NCBI RefSeq assembly: GCF_013359775.1
Contig: NZ_JABMCI010000032.1
Location: 1-32,948, forward strand
DNA: 32,948 bases
Reading direction: 5' to 3'
Source: Cellulomonas humilata
GTDB taxonomy: Bacteria; Actinomycetota; Actinomycetes; Actinomycetales; Cellulomonadaceae
Shown here: in pieces, positions 1 to 10,916 of the stretch
Layout of the letters: every line of letters starts with the position of its first letter
How positions within the stretch are numbered: position 1 is the first letter of the stretch
Position numbers and translations under genes: made by a program
Notes under the pieces: generated by a model
What the model saw: the letters and a program-made list of their open reading frames with translations, nothing else
Databases searched by the model: none
What the model was told of the DNA's origin: nothing

Positions 1-2
1 AC

Positions 3-419
3 GTCGGCCGCACCAAGCGGTTGTTCACCACCGCGCAACGACGCGCCGCGATCGTGCGCGACGGGCAGTGCACCTGGAACGGGTGCGACCAGCACGCGTC
101 CCGCTGCGAGGTGCACCACATCCGCTGGTGGGACCGAGACAAGGGCGGCACGTCGATCGGTAACGCGGCTTTGCTCTGCAAGCACCACCACACCGAGGTC
201 CACCGTCTCAACCTGAGCATCACCCGCCTGGAGAAACCCCCAGGGTGGACCCGACGCCAACACGCCAAGGCAGAACTCCGTCAGACGGCGAGTGGCGGCA
301 GCGCGTCGGCCATGGGCATCGACGTACCTGTCGCCGGACGCACACCCCTGCGCTACGTGTTCCGCAACCACCGCGGGCAGACCATCAACGCCCCCGACGG
401 CCACAAACCCGACCGCTGA
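3..419 (+). CDS. HNH endonuclease, DUF222/13E12 family, C-terminal part (5' end outside window)
   Basis: The reading frame is already open at base 3 (VGRTKRLFTTAQRRA), so only the last ~138 codons are present. The segment has the typical tail of actinobacterial DUF222-HNH proteins: a CTWNGC zinc-knuckle pair, the EVHHIRWW histidine pair, an asparagine in GNAALLC and the final CKHHHTEVH cluster. All residues expected for a His-Me finger nuclease fold are intact. The family is multicopy in actinobacteria (13E12 repeat proteins), and its substrate is not firmly established. The gene converges on the flavoprotein gene with only 18 bp between stops and no terminator hairpin seen. The family call is firm; a cellular role cannot be given. 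Confidence 0.88.
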   Translation, partial: VGRTKRLFTTAQRRAAIVRDGQCTWNGCDQHASRCEVHHIRWWDRDKGGTSIGNAALLCKHHHTEVHRLNLSITRLEKPPGWTRRQHAKAELRQTASGGSASAMGIDVPVAGRTPLRYVFRNHRGQTINAPDGHKPDR

Positions 420-437
420 CGAAGCGCGGCCCCGAGC

Positions 438-1634
438 TCACACGCCCAGGAGGCTCTGCAGGTTGCGGACCGACTCGCGGCCGGCGCGGTTGGCGCCCAC
501 CGTCGATGCGCTCGGGCCGTAGCCGACCAGCTGGATGCGGGGGTCGGCCACCACCTGGGTGCCGTCCATGACGATCCCGCCGCCGGGCGCGCGCAGGCCG
601 AGGGGGGCGAGGTGGTCGAGCGAGGCGCGGAACCCGGTGCACCACAGCAGGGTGCGGGCCTCGACCTGGGCCGGTCCGCCGACCCACCCGTCTCCGGGCT
701 CGTCGGGGGCGTCCCACTCGACGCCGTCGGGGGTGATCCGGTCGAACATGGGCCGTGCGCGCAGGACGCCCGCGGTGATCCCGATCCGGTACTCGGGCGT
801 GAGCGGCAGACCGGTCACGCTGACGATGCTCTGCGGCGGCAACCCGGCGCGGGTGCGCTCGTCGACCTCGGCCACGGCCTCGCGACCGACCTCGGGGGTG
901 AAGGCCTCGTCGCGCCACTGCGGCGGTCGACGGGTGACCCAGGTGGTCGTCGTCACGCGGGCCAGCAGGAGCGTGAGCTGGACGGCGGAGGTGCCTCCCC
1001 CGATCACGACCACGTGCCCGTCGGCGAGGTCCTCGGGCAGCTGGAAGTCGTGCGAGTGCAGCTGCCGCCCGCGGAACCCCCCTCGGCCGGGGTAGGCGGG
1101 CCAGAAGGGCTTCTGCCAGGTGCCGGACGCGTTGATCAGTCCGCGGGCTCGCCAGACGACCGCCTCGTCGGGCCGCTCGATGCTGCGCGACCGCACGAGC
1201 AACCGGTCGCCGTCGGACTCGACGCGCTCCACGCGCACGGGCCGCTGCACGCGCAGCTCGAACGCCTCCTCGTACTGCGCGAAGTAGTACGGCACCGCGA
1301 ACGCGGCGGGCTCGGTGAGGTCGGGCACCAGCAACGGCATGCCGGGCAGGTCGTGGACGCCGTGCGCGTCGGCCATGGTCAGCCCGGGCCACCGGTGCTG
1401 CCAGGCGCCGCCGGACTGCGGGGCGTCGTCGAGCACGACGAACGTCGCGGCGGCGGTCTCCCAGCCGGACTCCCCCACGGCGACCAGGCCGGCGCGGCGC
1501 AGGTGGTAGGCCGCGGACAGCCCCGCCTGACCCGCCCCGATCACGGCGACGGTCACGTCCACGGGGCTCGCGACGGAGCCCGGCGACCGGCGCGCCCGCC
1601 GCGACCGGCGGGTGTCAGGGGTCCCGTCAGCCAT
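438..1634 (-). CDS. FAD-dependent oxidoreductase, flavin monooxygenase/CzcO-like
   Basis: About 398 residues. An N-terminal FAD-binding Rossmann motif ([17 protein letters not shown]) is followed mid-protein by a second dinucleotide motif ([13 protein letters not shown]) fitting NADPH binding, and by [13 protein letters not shown], a segment typical of CzcO/flavin-containing monooxygenase-like proteins. The C-terminus ([22 protein letters not shown]) also fits that family. The expected activity is NADPH-dependent flavin oxidation of an unknown small molecule in the cytoplasm. The start is uncertain: ATG 1634 has a weak GGGAG about 10 nt upstream, while ATG 1661 lies 8 nt after TACGTT and could be nearly leaderless. 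The gene is divergent from mshD. The enzyme class is secure, the substrate unknown. Confidence 0.82.
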   Translation of the reverse strand: MADGTPDTRRSRRARRSPGSVASPVDVTVAVIGAGQAGLSAAYHLRRAGLVAVGESGWETAAATFVVLDDAPQSGGAWQHRWPGLTMADAHGVHDLPGMPLLVPDLTEPAAFAVPYYFAQYEEAFELRVQRPVRVERVESDGDRLLVRSRSIERPDEAVVWRARGLINASGTWQKPFWPAYPGRGGFRGRQLHSHDFQLPEDLADGHVVVIGGGTSAVQLTLLLARVTTTTWVTRRPPQWRDEAFTPEVGREAVAEVDERTRAGLPPQSIVSVTGLPLTPEYRIGITAGVLRARPMFDRITPDGVEWDAPDEPGDGWVGGPAQVEARTLLWCTGFRASLDHLAPLGLRAPGGGIVMDGTQVVADPRIQLVGYGPSASTVGANRAGRESVRNLQSLLGV

Positions 1635-1731
1635 CGTCGGGGGGCTCCCAGAGGCATCCATCGCCCGCCAACGTACCCGCTCACCCGCTCGGCACCCCCG
1701 TCGCGGGTCCCGGCCGTGGTGGGATGGGCCC

Positions 1732-2699
1732 ATGCTCGACGACACGTCCGCGCAGGTCATCCTCAGTGCGACGGCCGGTCCGTTGACCACCGCGATCGCC
1801 GACGCCGTCCGCGCCCTGGCGGACCGGGCGGCGGCCGTGGACGGCGTCGCACCCCTCTCGGAGCAGCCGCTGCTCTGGCTGACCGAGCCGGAGGCGCCGG
1901 TGATCCACCTGCACGCCACCGGACGGGACGGGCTCGTCGGGTACGCCCAGCTGGACGTCGGCGCGCAGTCCTCGGTGAAGGCGGAGCTGGTGGTGGACCC
2001 GGCGCACCGCCGTCGCGGCATCGGCCGCGCGCTCGTGGACCGGGCACGTGCCGAGGCCTCGACGGTCCGGGGCCGGGAGCTGCGGGTCTGGGCGCACGGC
2101 GACCTGCCGGCGGCGCGGGCCTTCGCGGACGACGCGGACATGCCGGTGGTGCGCGAGCTGCTCCAGATGCGGCTCGACCTGACCGCCCGCCCGCCCGGCA
2201 CGGCCGCGCTGCCGACCGGCGTCTCGGTGCGGCCGTTCGAGCCGGGTCGCGACGAGGACGCGTGGCGCCGCGTGAACTCCCGCTCGTTCGCCCACCACCC
2301 CGAGCAGGGCCGCATGACGTCGGCGGACCTGCGTGCGCGCGAGGCGGAGCCGTGGTTCGACCCCGCGGGCTTCCTGCTGGCCGAGCGCGACGGCGTCCTG
2401 CTGGGCTCGGTGTGGACCAAGGTGCACCCGGCGGGCGAGCACGGTCCGGAACCCGTCGGCGAGATCTACGTGGTCGGCGTCGACCCGGACGCGCAGGGAC
2501 TCGGTCTCGGGCGAGCGCTCACCGCACTCGGCCTCGACCACCTGGCGGCTCGCGGGCTGACCGCGGCGATCCTGTACACGGGCGCAGAGAACACCGTCGC
2601 GGTGCACACGTACGAACGGGCAGGCTTCGAGCGGTCCGCGGTCGACGTCATGTTCGGTTCCGATACCCCGAGTTCACCTCCGGGTGTCACGATGGGCGC

Positions 2700-2703
<4 letters not shown>
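1732..2703 (+). CDS. mshD: Mycothiol synthase (acetyl-CoA:Cys-GlcN-Ins acetyltransferase)
   Basis: A 323-residue protein with two tandem GNAT domains, the architecture and size of MshD. The N-terminal domain has [15 protein letters not shown] and the C-terminal domain [14 protein letters not shown], both acetyl-CoA pyrophosphate-binding motifs; the catalytic C-terminal one ends with [17 protein letters not shown]. MshD performs the last step of mycothiol synthesis, acetylating the cysteine amine of Cys-GlcN-Ins in the cytosol. No Shine-Dalgarno sequence precedes ATG 1732, but TGGGAT ends 6 nt before it, compatible with a leaderless transcript. The TGA overlaps the ppk ATG (ATGA), so the two are probably translationally coupled. 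A generic double-GNAT acetyltransferase is the alternative. Confidence 0.86.
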
Positions 2704-4933
<2,230 letters not shown>

Positions 4934-4937
<4 letters not shown>

Positions 4938-5911
4938 GCCCCACCCAGGCACCGGTCGTCGTCGAGGCGGCCGGGGCCCTCGTGTGGCGCGTGCGGCTCG
5001 GCCGGCTCCAGGTCGCCCTCGTGCACCGTCCCCGCTACGACGACTGGTCCTGGCCCAAGGGCAAGGTGGACCCGGGCGAGACGATCCTCGCCGCAGCCAC
5101 CCGCGAGGTGGCCGAGGAGACCGGTCACGACGTCGTGCTCGGCATCCCGCTGCCCGGCCTCGAGTACCCGCTGTCCGACGGCCGCCGCAAGCGCGTGCAC
5201 TACTGGGCCGCCCAGGTGGCCGGCCGCCCGGACGCGGCCGCGCTGCGCGCACGCCCGCCCGTGCCGCCCGCGTCGACCAAGGAGATCGACCAGCTCCGGT
5301 GGTGCGACGTCGCCGCCGCGTCCAAGCGGCTCACCCGCGACGAGGACCAGGAGCCCCTGGCCGAGCTGGTCGAGGCGTACGACAAGGGCCGTCTGGACAC
5401 CCGCGCGCTCGTGGTCGCCCGGCACGGGACGGCGCGGCGGCGCGCGGACTGGAAGGGCACGGAGCTGGACCGTCCCCTCACCCCCGAGGGCCAGCGGCAG
5501 GCGCGCGCCCTGGTCTCCGTGCTGTCCACGTTCGGCGTCGGCCGCGTGGTCACCAGCGCGTGGGCCCGGTGCGTGAGCACGATCGCGCCTTACGCCGCCG
5601 CGGCCCAGATCACGCCCGAGGTCTCGAGCATCCTCACGGAGGCCCAGCACCTGACCTCGCCGGCGCGGGTGGCCGCGGAGGTGCTCTCACTCCTGGAGTT
5701 CGGCGGGGACGCGGTCCTGTGCACGCACCGGCCGGTGCTGCCGACCGTGGTCGACGTGCTGGCACAGCACGCCCGCCGCCCGGTCGCGGACGCCCTGCCG
5801 ACCGCGGACCCGTTCCTGCACCCGGCGCAGGTGCTGGTCGCGCACGTGGCGCAGACACCCAAGGGCCCGCGGGTGGTCGCCACGGAGACGCACCGGCCGC
5901 ACGAGCTGTAG
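4934..5911 (+). CDS. Nudix hydrolase fused to histidine phosphatase, MutT1-like
   Basis: A 325-residue two-domain protein. Residues 8-140 form a Nudix domain with the complete box: Gly43, then GE 48-49, then REVAEETG at 57-64. Residues ~155-320 form a histidine phosphatase domain with [12 protein letters not shown] (His164) and a later VLCTHRPVL histidine. This is the architecture of mycobacterial MutT1, which hydrolyses 8-oxo-(d)GTP and dinucleoside polyphosphates. Placement after ppk, with a GTGA overlap (GTG 4934), matches the common actinobacterial ppk-mutT1 pairing. It probably sanitises nucleotides or handles polyphosphate-related nucleotides. An Ap4A hydrolase role is possible. No independent ribosome binding site was needed to decide the start. 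Confidence 0.88.
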
Positions 5912-5928
5912 CGGGCAGTACCGAGAGG

Positions 5929-6933
5929 TCACGCCAGGATCGGGTTGAGGATCCAGTAGACGCAGGCGGCCACCAGGGCGGCCATGGGGATGGTCAGCAC
6001 CCACGCGACGCCGATGTTCCCGGCGACGCCCCAGCGGACCGCGGAGAGCCGCTTGGTGGCGCCCACGCCCATGATCGCGGACGTGATCGTGTGCGTGGTC
6101 GAGATGGGCGCGTGCAGCCAGTAGGCGCTGGCGTAGAGCACGGAGGCGGCCACGGACTCGGCGACGAAGCCGCGGGCCGGATCCAGCTCGATGACCTTGC
6201 GGCCGAGGGTGCGCATGATGCGCCAGCCGCCCGAGTACGTCCCCAGCGAGATCGCGGTGGCCGCCGACAGCTTGACCCAGAGCGGGATGCTGTCACCCTG
6301 CGTGTAGAAGCCGCCGGCGATGAGGGCGAGCATGATGACACCCATCGTCTTCTGCGCGTCCTGCAGGCCGTGCCCGAGCGCCATCGCGGCCGCCGACGCG
6401 GTCTGCGCCAGCCGGAAGCGGCGCATGGTGCGGGCGGGCGCAGAGTTCCGCACGAGCCACAGCACGCCCACCATCAGCGCGAACGCCAGGGAGAAGCCGA
6501 CGACGGGCGACAGGATCATCGGGATCACGACCTTGTCCAGGATCGCGCTCCAGTACACCGTGACCTGGGCGGCGATGCCGGCGCCGGTCAGCCCACCGAT
6601 GAGGGCGTGGGTGGACGACGACGGCAGACCGAGGCGCCACGTGATGAGGTTCCACGTGATGGCGCCGATCAGCCCGGACAGGACGATGATCAGCGCCTCC
6701 TGGGAGCTGACGCTCGAGATGCTGATGATGTCCTCGGCGATGGTCGTCGCCACCTGCGTGCCCAGCAGGGCGCCGACCAGGTTGAAGACGGCCGCCATGA
6801 TGAGGGCAGCACGGGGGGTCAGGGCACGGGTCGACACCGAGGTCGCGATCGCGTTGGCCGCGTCGTGAAACCCGTTGGTGTAGTCGAATCCGAGCGCGAA
6901 CGCGACGACGACGATGACGAGCGCGAGCTCCAC
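5929..6933 (-). CDS. pit: Low-affinity inorganic phosphate transporter, PiT family
   Basis: A 334-residue polytopic membrane protein. The N-terminus carries the PiT signature GFDYTNGFHDAANAIAT, followed by NLITWRLGLPSSSTHALIGG, and the C-terminal half repeats the pattern with PISTTHTITSAIMGVG and a GNIGVAWVLTIPMA helix. PiT proteins carry metal-phosphate complexes with protons or cations across the cytoplasmic membrane. The gene begins with GTG 6933, only 5 bp after the DUF47 stop, so the two form an operon; pairing of PiT with DUF47/PhoU-like proteins is well known. It converges on the ppk-mutT operon with 17 bp between stops. At 334 residues it is one of the shorter PiT forms, lacking a large central loop. 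Confidence 0.93.
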   Translation of the reverse strand: MELALVIVVVAFALGFDYTNGFHDAANAIATSVSTRALTPRAALIMAAVFNLVGALLGTQVATTIAEDIISISSVSSQEALIIVLSGLIGAITWNLITWRLGLPSSSTHALIGGLTGAGIAAQVTVYWSAILDKVVIPMILSPVVGFSLAFALMVGVLWLVRNSAPARTMRRFRLAQTASAAAMALGHGLQDAQKTMGVIMLALIAGGFYTQGDSIPLWVKLSAATAISLGTYSGGWRIMRTLGRKVIELDPARGFVAESVAASVLYASAYWLHAPISTTHTITSAIMGVGATKRLSAVRWGVAGNIGVAWVLTIPMAALVAACVYWILNPILA

Positions 6934-6938
6934 CTGGC

Positions 6939-7559
6939 TCAGGACTCCTTGAGCGCGATGGTCTCGACGGTGTTCGCCACCTTCTCGAAGGCGTCGGCGG
7001 CGTCCTCGAGCTTCTCGACGATCTCCTTGACCTTCATCAGGAGGATCGGGTCGGTGACCTCGTCGAACAGCTGCGCCAGGAGCTTGCGGTGGATCTTGTC
7101 CGCCTGGTTCTCGAGGCGGTTGACCTCGACCCAGTACTCGGCCAGCGACTCCATGGAGCGCAGGCGGGGCATGGCCTCCGCGGTGAGCTCGGCGGCGCGC
7201 TGGAGCACCTGCACCTGGTCGGACACCCGCGCGGGCAGCGCATCGACCTTGTACAGGACGATGAGGTCCGCGGCCTCCTCCATGAAGTCCATGCAGTCGT
7301 CGAGGCTCGACGCGAGGTTGTAGATGTCATCGCGGTCGAACGGGGTGACGAACGTCTGGTTGAGCCGCCGCATGATCGAGTGCGTCGCGTCGTCCGCCTC
7401 GTGCTCGGCCTCGGCGATGCGCTTGCCGATCTCCTTGCGCGTCGGGCGGTCGGCCCCGAGCATCTCGCCGAGGAGGTTGGCTCCGGTGACGAGATGGATC
7501 GCCTGAGCGGCGAACAGGTCGAAGAACGTGGTGTCGCGCGGGGTGAGGCGCAGGCGCAC
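6939..7559 (-). CDS. DUF47 family PhoU-like accessory protein of PiT
   Basis: A 206-residue, almost entirely helical acidic protein. It contains EAEHEADDATHSIMRRLNQTFVTPFDRDDIYNLASSLDD, the hallmark of DUF47/PhoU-like proteins, with a second EADKI-like repeat (ENQADKIHRKL) in the C-terminal half. PhoU folds are two three-helix bundles with metal-binding E/DxxxD motifs at these places. The adjacent downstream gene is pit, so the protein probably modulates PiT-mediated phosphate uptake at the inner membrane. The start GTG 7559 has CGGAG about 9 nt upstream. The family assignment is firm; the direction of its effect on transport cannot be read here. Confidence 0.9.
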   Translation of the reverse strand: MRLRLTPRDTTFFDLFAAQAIHLVTGANLLGEMLGADRPTRKEIGKRIAEAEHEADDATHSIMRRLNQTFVTPFDRDDIYNLASSLDDCMDFMEEAADLIVLYKVDALPARVSDQVQVLQRAAELTAEAMPRLRSMESLAEYWVEVNRLENQADKIHRKLLAQLFDEVTDPILLMKVKEIVEKLEDAADAFEKVANTVETIALKES

Positions 7560-7940
7560 AGCGGGCTCCGGAAGACAGGGGGAATCGGCCAGGGCAGGTG
7601 GAAACGGCCAGGGAGGAAGGGCGGGATCAGGCTAGGACACGGTCGGGGGAATGCCTAACGCACGCCATCGTGCGCATGGACCCATGGTGACAGCCAGGTG
7701 GCGCCTGTGGGTCAGCCCTGAGCTCTGCGAGAGCATGAGCGACGCCGGACCGCGGAGCGCCTCTCGGCGCGTGGCCGCTCGAAGCGGCTTGAGATGGAGC
7801 CCGGGGCTACCGCGGCCCGACGTCGCCGCTCATCGTACGCCCGGATCCCGGTCGGGACGTGGGACCTCGGGTGCCGCAGCCGGGCGACCGATGCGCTACC
7901 AGCGGGTTCACCCGTGCGCGAGTCCCGGGCGTGGGCGACG
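7560..7940. other. Intergenic region, 381 bp, no gene supported
   Basis: This lies upstream of the DUF47-pit operon and downstream of the unknown gene at 7941. Open frames here lack family motifs and credible ribosome binding sites. The region should contain the DUF47-pit promoter, but I found no convincing -10/-35 pair or Pho-box repeat. A GC-rich stretch at about 7870-7940 can fold into short hairpins that could end transcription of the unknown gene, without a clear single stem. Confidence 0.5.
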
Positions 7941-8612
7941 TCACTCCAGCCGGCCGGCCCGCCACAGGGACGCGGCGTGCTCCAGCTCCTCCGCCGTCCG
8001 CACCAGCGACGCGGCGCCACGGGTCAGCCGGACCGCCGCGGTGGGGTCGAGGTCGTCGAGGTGGTCGGCGTCGAACGCGGCACCCGTGGCGAGCACGCGG
8101 CAGAACGCGGCCGCGCGCTCGAGCGCGACATCCAGGTCGCCCGTGTAGACCCCGGAGAGCACCGCGTCCGCCACGACCCGGACGTCGGCAGGTCCCGGGG
8201 CGTCGGCCACGCCCGCCACGACGTCGTGCACCGGGGCTGCCGCCACGCCGAGCCGGTACCGGTCGGCGACCGTCGCGGGGTCGCGTCGGACCCACTCGCG
8301 CAGCACGTACAGCCGCCACAACGCCCCGGGAAGGCTGTCGGCCGCGCTGTCCGACCACAGGGCGGCGACCACGTCGAGCCCCTCCCGCTCGACCAGGGAC
8401 ACCAGCCGTGCGACGACCTCGGGATCGGAGTTGGCCCGGCCCTGGTGCACCAGGGCGGCCGCGGTGGTGTGGGCCGCCTCGCTGCGCAGCGCCGGGTCGT
8501 AGCCGCCCGGCAGCTCGTCCGCCTGCGCCGGGTCGAGCATCGCGGGTCGCCGAGGGCGCTGCGCCCTGCGCGCCCCGGCTCCGTCCGTCCCGTCCATCGG
8601 ACGATCTTGCAC
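7941..8612 (-). CDS. Uncharacterised protein, alpha-helical
   Basis: I do not recognise this 223-residue protein. It is soluble, Ala/Leu-rich and predicted helical, without signal peptide, membrane segment or cysteine cluster. After an Arg-rich N-terminus it has HTTAAALVHQGRANSDPEVV, then LWRLYVLREWVRRDP and a C-terminal LDDLDPTAAVRLTRGAASLV segment, a composition typical of a genuine actinobacterial cytosolic protein. Frame use (strong third-position GC) supports coding. GTG 8612 has GAGGG about 7 nt upstream; ATG 8597 and ATG 8540 are alternatives without good sites. It is divergent from the sugar porter with 114 bp between them, a shared control region that holds a palindrome. A regulatory link is possible but unproven. 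Confidence 0.62.
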   Translation of the reverse strand: MQDRPMDGTDGAGARRAQRPRRPAMLDPAQADELPGGYDPALRSEAAHTTAAALVHQGRANSDPEVVARLVSLVEREGLDVVAALWSDSAADSLPGALWRLYVLREWVRRDPATVADRYRLGVAAAPVHDVVAGVADAPGPADVRVVADAVLSGVYTGDLDVALERAAAFCRVLATGAAFDADHLDDLDPTAAVRLTRGAASLVRTAEELEHAASLWRAGRLE

Positions 8613-8678
8613 CGGACGCCCTCGTCGAGCCAGCAGGCACGCCTCCGACGTGCGCCCTCACCCGCTGGGGGCCAAGGT

Positions 8679-8691
8679 GGGAATGATTCCC
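8679..8691. promoter_or_regulatory. Palindrome GGGAATGATTCCC in divergent intergenic region
   Basis: A perfect 6-1-6 inverted repeat lies 36 bp before the sugar porter ATG and 67 bp from the start of the divergent unknown gene. Its AT-rich core stands out in a >70% GC spacer, so it is a candidate operator for one or both genes. No regulator can be named. Confidence 0.4.
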
Positions 8692-8726
8692 CGGGAGCGG
8701 CTCGGGGGCGCCACGGAGGTATCGAC

Positions 8727-10214
8727 ATGTCCCACGCGTCAGGGTCGCCGCAGGGGGCGACGGGAGGCCCGGTCGTCCCGCCGCACCCGTACAAGAACAA
8801 GGCCATCGGGCTCGCGGTCGCGGCTGCGGTCGGTGGCTTCCTCTTCGGCTTCGACAGCTCGGTCATCAACGGCGCGGTCAACGCGATCGAGGGCGAGTTC
8901 GACATCGACCCGGCCGTCACGGGCATCGTCGTCGCCATCGCCCTCCTGGGCTGCGCGTTCGGCGCGTGGCTGGGCGGCAAGCTCGCCGACCGGTGGGGCC
9001 GCACCCGCGTGATGTTTCTCGGCGCGGTGCTGTTCTTCGTCTCCTCGATCCTGTCCGGCATCGCGTTCAGCGCGTGGGACCTGGTCCTGTGGCGCGTGAT
9101 GGCGGGCATCGGCATCGGCATCGCGTCCGTGATCGCGCCGGCCTACATCGCGGAGATCGCCCCGGCGGCGATGCGCGGCCGGCTGGGCTCGCTGCAGCAG
9201 CTCGCGATCACGCTCGGTATCTTCGCGGCCCTGCTCTCCGACCAGCTGCTGGCGACGTCCGCGGGCGGTGCGGCCGAGGACCTGTGGTTCGGGCTCGAGG
9301 CCTGGCGCTGGATGTTCATCGTCGCGGTGATCCCCGCCGCGGTGTACGGCATCCTCGCCCTGCGGATCCCCGAGTCGCCGCGCTACCTCATCGCCACCGG
9401 CAAGCGCGAGGAGGCCAAGGCGGTGCTGGCCACGACGCTGGCCGAGGGTGACGACGTCGAGGCCCACGTCGCCCAGATCGAGAAGACGATCGAGACCGAC
9501 AAGAAGCTGGAGTCCCAGGCGAGCCTCAAGGGCCCGCGCTTCGGGCTCCTGCCGGTGGTGTGGATCGGCATCCTGCTGTCGGTGTTCCAGCAGTTCGTCG
9601 GGATCAACGTGATCTTCTACTACTCGACGACGCTGTGGCAGGCCGTCGGGTTCGAGGAGAGCCAGTCGTTCATGGTCTCGACGATCACGTCGATCACCAA
9701 CGTGCTGGTGACGTTCATCGCCATCGCGCTCATCGACAAGGTCGGGCGCCGGCCGCTGCTGCTCACGGGCTCCGCGGGCATGGCCGTGACGCTCGGCATC
9801 ATGGCGATCGCGTTCACGCAGTCGTCCGGGTCCGGTGAGGACGTCACGCTCGACGGCTCGTGGGGGGTCATTGCCCTGATCGCCGCCAACCTGTTCGTCG
9901 TCTTCTTCGGCGCGACGTGGGGCCCGCTGGTCTGGGTGCTGCTGGGCGAGATGTTCCCCAACCGCATCCGCGCCGCGGCGCTCGGTGTGGCAGCGGCCGC
10001 GCAGTGGATCGCGAACTTCCTGATCACGGTCTCGTTCCCGCCCATGCTGGCAGCGTTCGGCGCCTCGATCCCGTACCTGATGTACGCGATCTTCGCGGCG
10101 CTCTCGTTCTTCTTCACGCTCTGGAAGGTGCCCGAGACCAAGGGCATCGAGCTGGAGGACATGGAAGACGTCAAGGTCGACCGGAACTGGCGGGGTACCA
10201 GCGCGTCCTCCTGA
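8727..10214 (+). CDS. Sugar porter family MFS transporter
   Basis: A 495-residue, 12-TM major facilitator of the sugar porter family (2.A.1.1, XylE/GlcP-like). It shows GGFLFGFDSSVINGA in TM1, the loop 2-3 motif GGKLADRWGRTR, the PESPRYLIATGK signature after TM6, QQFVGINVIFYYS in TM7, the loop 8-9 GRRPLL motif and the terminal PETKG. Such proteins import hexoses or pentoses, usually with protons. ATG 8727 has a textbook GGAGGT 6 nt upstream. It appears monocistronic: a strong hairpin follows immediately and a separate promoter serves the next gene. Substrate (glucose, xylose, arabinose or inositol) cannot be decided from motifs alone. Confidence 0.93.
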   Translation: MSHASGSPQGATGGPVVPPHPYKNKAIGLAVAAAVGGFLFGFDSSVINGAVNAIEGEFDIDPAVTGIVVAIALLGCAFGAWLGGKLADRWGRTRVMFLGAVLFFVSSILSGIAFSAWDLVLWRVMAGIGIGIASVIAPAYIAEIAPAAMRGRLGSLQQLAITLGIFAALLSDQLLATSAGGAAEDLWFGLEAWRWMFIVAVIPAAVYGILALRIPESPRYLIATGKREEAKAVLATTLAEGDDVEAHVAQIEKTIETDKKLESQASLKGPRFGLLPVVWIGILLSVFQQFVGINVIFYYSTTLWQAVGFEESQSFMVSTITSITNVLVTFIAIALIDKVGRRPLLLTGSAGMAVTLGIMAIAFTQSSGSGEDVTLDGSWGVIALIAANLFVVFFGATWGPLVWVLLGEMFPNRIRAAALGVAAAAQWIANFLITVSFPPMLAAFGASIPYLMYAIFAALSFFFTLWKVPETKGIELEDMEDVKVDRNWRGTSASS

Positions 10215-10229
10215 CGCACGACTGCTGCG

Positions 10230-10261
10230 CGCGGCCGGGCCACTCCACGGGCCCGGCCGCG
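10230..10261 (+). terminator. Rho-independent-type terminator after sugar porter
   Basis: A perfect 12-bp stem (CGCGGCCGGGCC with GGCCCGGCCGCG) and an 8-nt loop begin 16 bp after the stop codon. A short GTTGCTGTGC replaces a T tract, as is common in high-GC actinobacteria. Confidence 0.8.
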
Positions 10262-10300
10262 TTGCTGTGCTCCCATCCGAGGAATAACCCGGTACTTCAG

Positions 10301-10341
10301 TTGCTTGAAGCAATTATCGATCGTATGGTTGCACCAAGCAA
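10301..10341 (+). promoter_or_regulatory. Promoter with paired MarR-type operators upstream of marR-efflux pair
   Basis: Two copies of TTGC-N3-AAGCAA occur at 10301-10313 (TTGCTTGAAGCAA, a perfect 6-1-6 palindrome) and 10329-10341 (TTGCACCAAGCAA), 28 bp apart. A possible promoter TTGCTT-N17-TATGGT (10301-10306, 10324-10329) is embedded, so a dimer on the first site would cover the -35 and the second would sit just after the -10. This fits autoregulation by the MarR protein encoded next. The stretch is AT-rich relative to its surroundings. Confidence 0.66.
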
Positions 10342-10354
10342 CAAAAGGAGTCCC

Positions 10355-10855
10355 ATGCCGTCCGCCCTGCCCGAGACGCCCCCGCAAACACTGCTGCGGT
10401 CCGTCGAGGCCTTCAACCGCGCGCTGCGGGAGTCGTCGCTAGGGGTGGCCCGCGACATCGGGTGCTCCAAGGGCACCCTCGCGATCGTCCGGATCCTCCA
10501 GCGTCGCGGCACCCTCCAGGTGAGCGACCTCGCGCACGTCCTGCGCGTCGACATCTCGGTGGCCAGCCGTCAGGTGAGCCAGCTGGTCGACGACGGCCTG
10601 GTCGAGCGCGCGGTCGCCGACGACGACCGCCGCGCCCGCACGATCCAGCTCTCCCCCGCCGGCCGGTCGCTCGCGGTGGAGATCGCGGCAGCGCTCGGGC
10701 GGCGCGCCGCCGAGGTGTTCGCCGACTGGTCGCCCGACGAGCTGCTCGACGCCGCCGCGACCCTGGACCGGCTCGGCGAGTCCGTGTCCCGCTTCGCCCT
10801 TCCCACGGACGCGCCTGCTCCTGTGCACGCCGCTGACGTCCTGACCCCCGCCTGA
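10355..10855 (+). CDS. MarR family transcriptional regulator
   Basis: A 166-residue winged-helix protein. The DNA-binding core is LAIVRILQRRGTLQVSDLAHVLRVDISVASRQVSQLVDDGLVERAVADDDRRARTIQLSPAGR-like, split here into helix-turn-helix (LQVSDLAHVLRVDISVASRQ) and wing (DDDRRARTIQL), exactly as in MarR/SlyA proteins. ATG 10355 is preceded by AAAGGAG; an in-frame ATG 10325 lies inside the operator/-10 region and is rejected. The gene precedes a drug-exporter gene by 61 bp in the same direction, the usual layout of a repressor with its target pump. It probably binds the paired palindromes just upstream and is released by a small, likely aromatic or lipophilic ligand. Confidence 0.9.
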   Translation: MPSALPETPPQTLLRSVEAFNRALRESSLGVARDIGCSKGTLAIVRILQRRGTLQVSDLAHVLRVDISVASRQVSQLVDDGLVERAVADDDRRARTIQLSPAGRSLAVEIAAALGRRAAEVFADWSPDELLDAAATLDRLGESVSRFALPTDAPAPVHAADVLTPA

Positions 10856-10916
10856 CTCCCCTCCCGACCTGCCGACGTCGCCGGGTCTCCCTGCCAGCAC
10901 CATCGAGAGCGAGACC

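Noticed and set aside
7870..7950. Stretch with tRNA-like words (GATGCGCTACCAGC antisense; GGGAC/GTCCC arms)
   Set aside because: No proper T-loop (GGTTCGANNCC), no anticodon stem of five pairs and acceptor ends do not align; it does not fold as a tRNA.
7651..8148. Possible genes on either strand in the spacer upstream of DUF47 (e.g. 7651-8148 plus, 7712-8020 minus)
   Set aside because: Arg/Ser/Pro-rich shadow composition, no ribosome binding site, no family motif, and overlap with the better-supported gene at 7941.
10325..10355. Alternative ATG 10325 for the first MarR protein
   Set aside because: It lies in the likely -10/operator region with no ribosome binding site, while ATG 10355 follows AAAGGAG.
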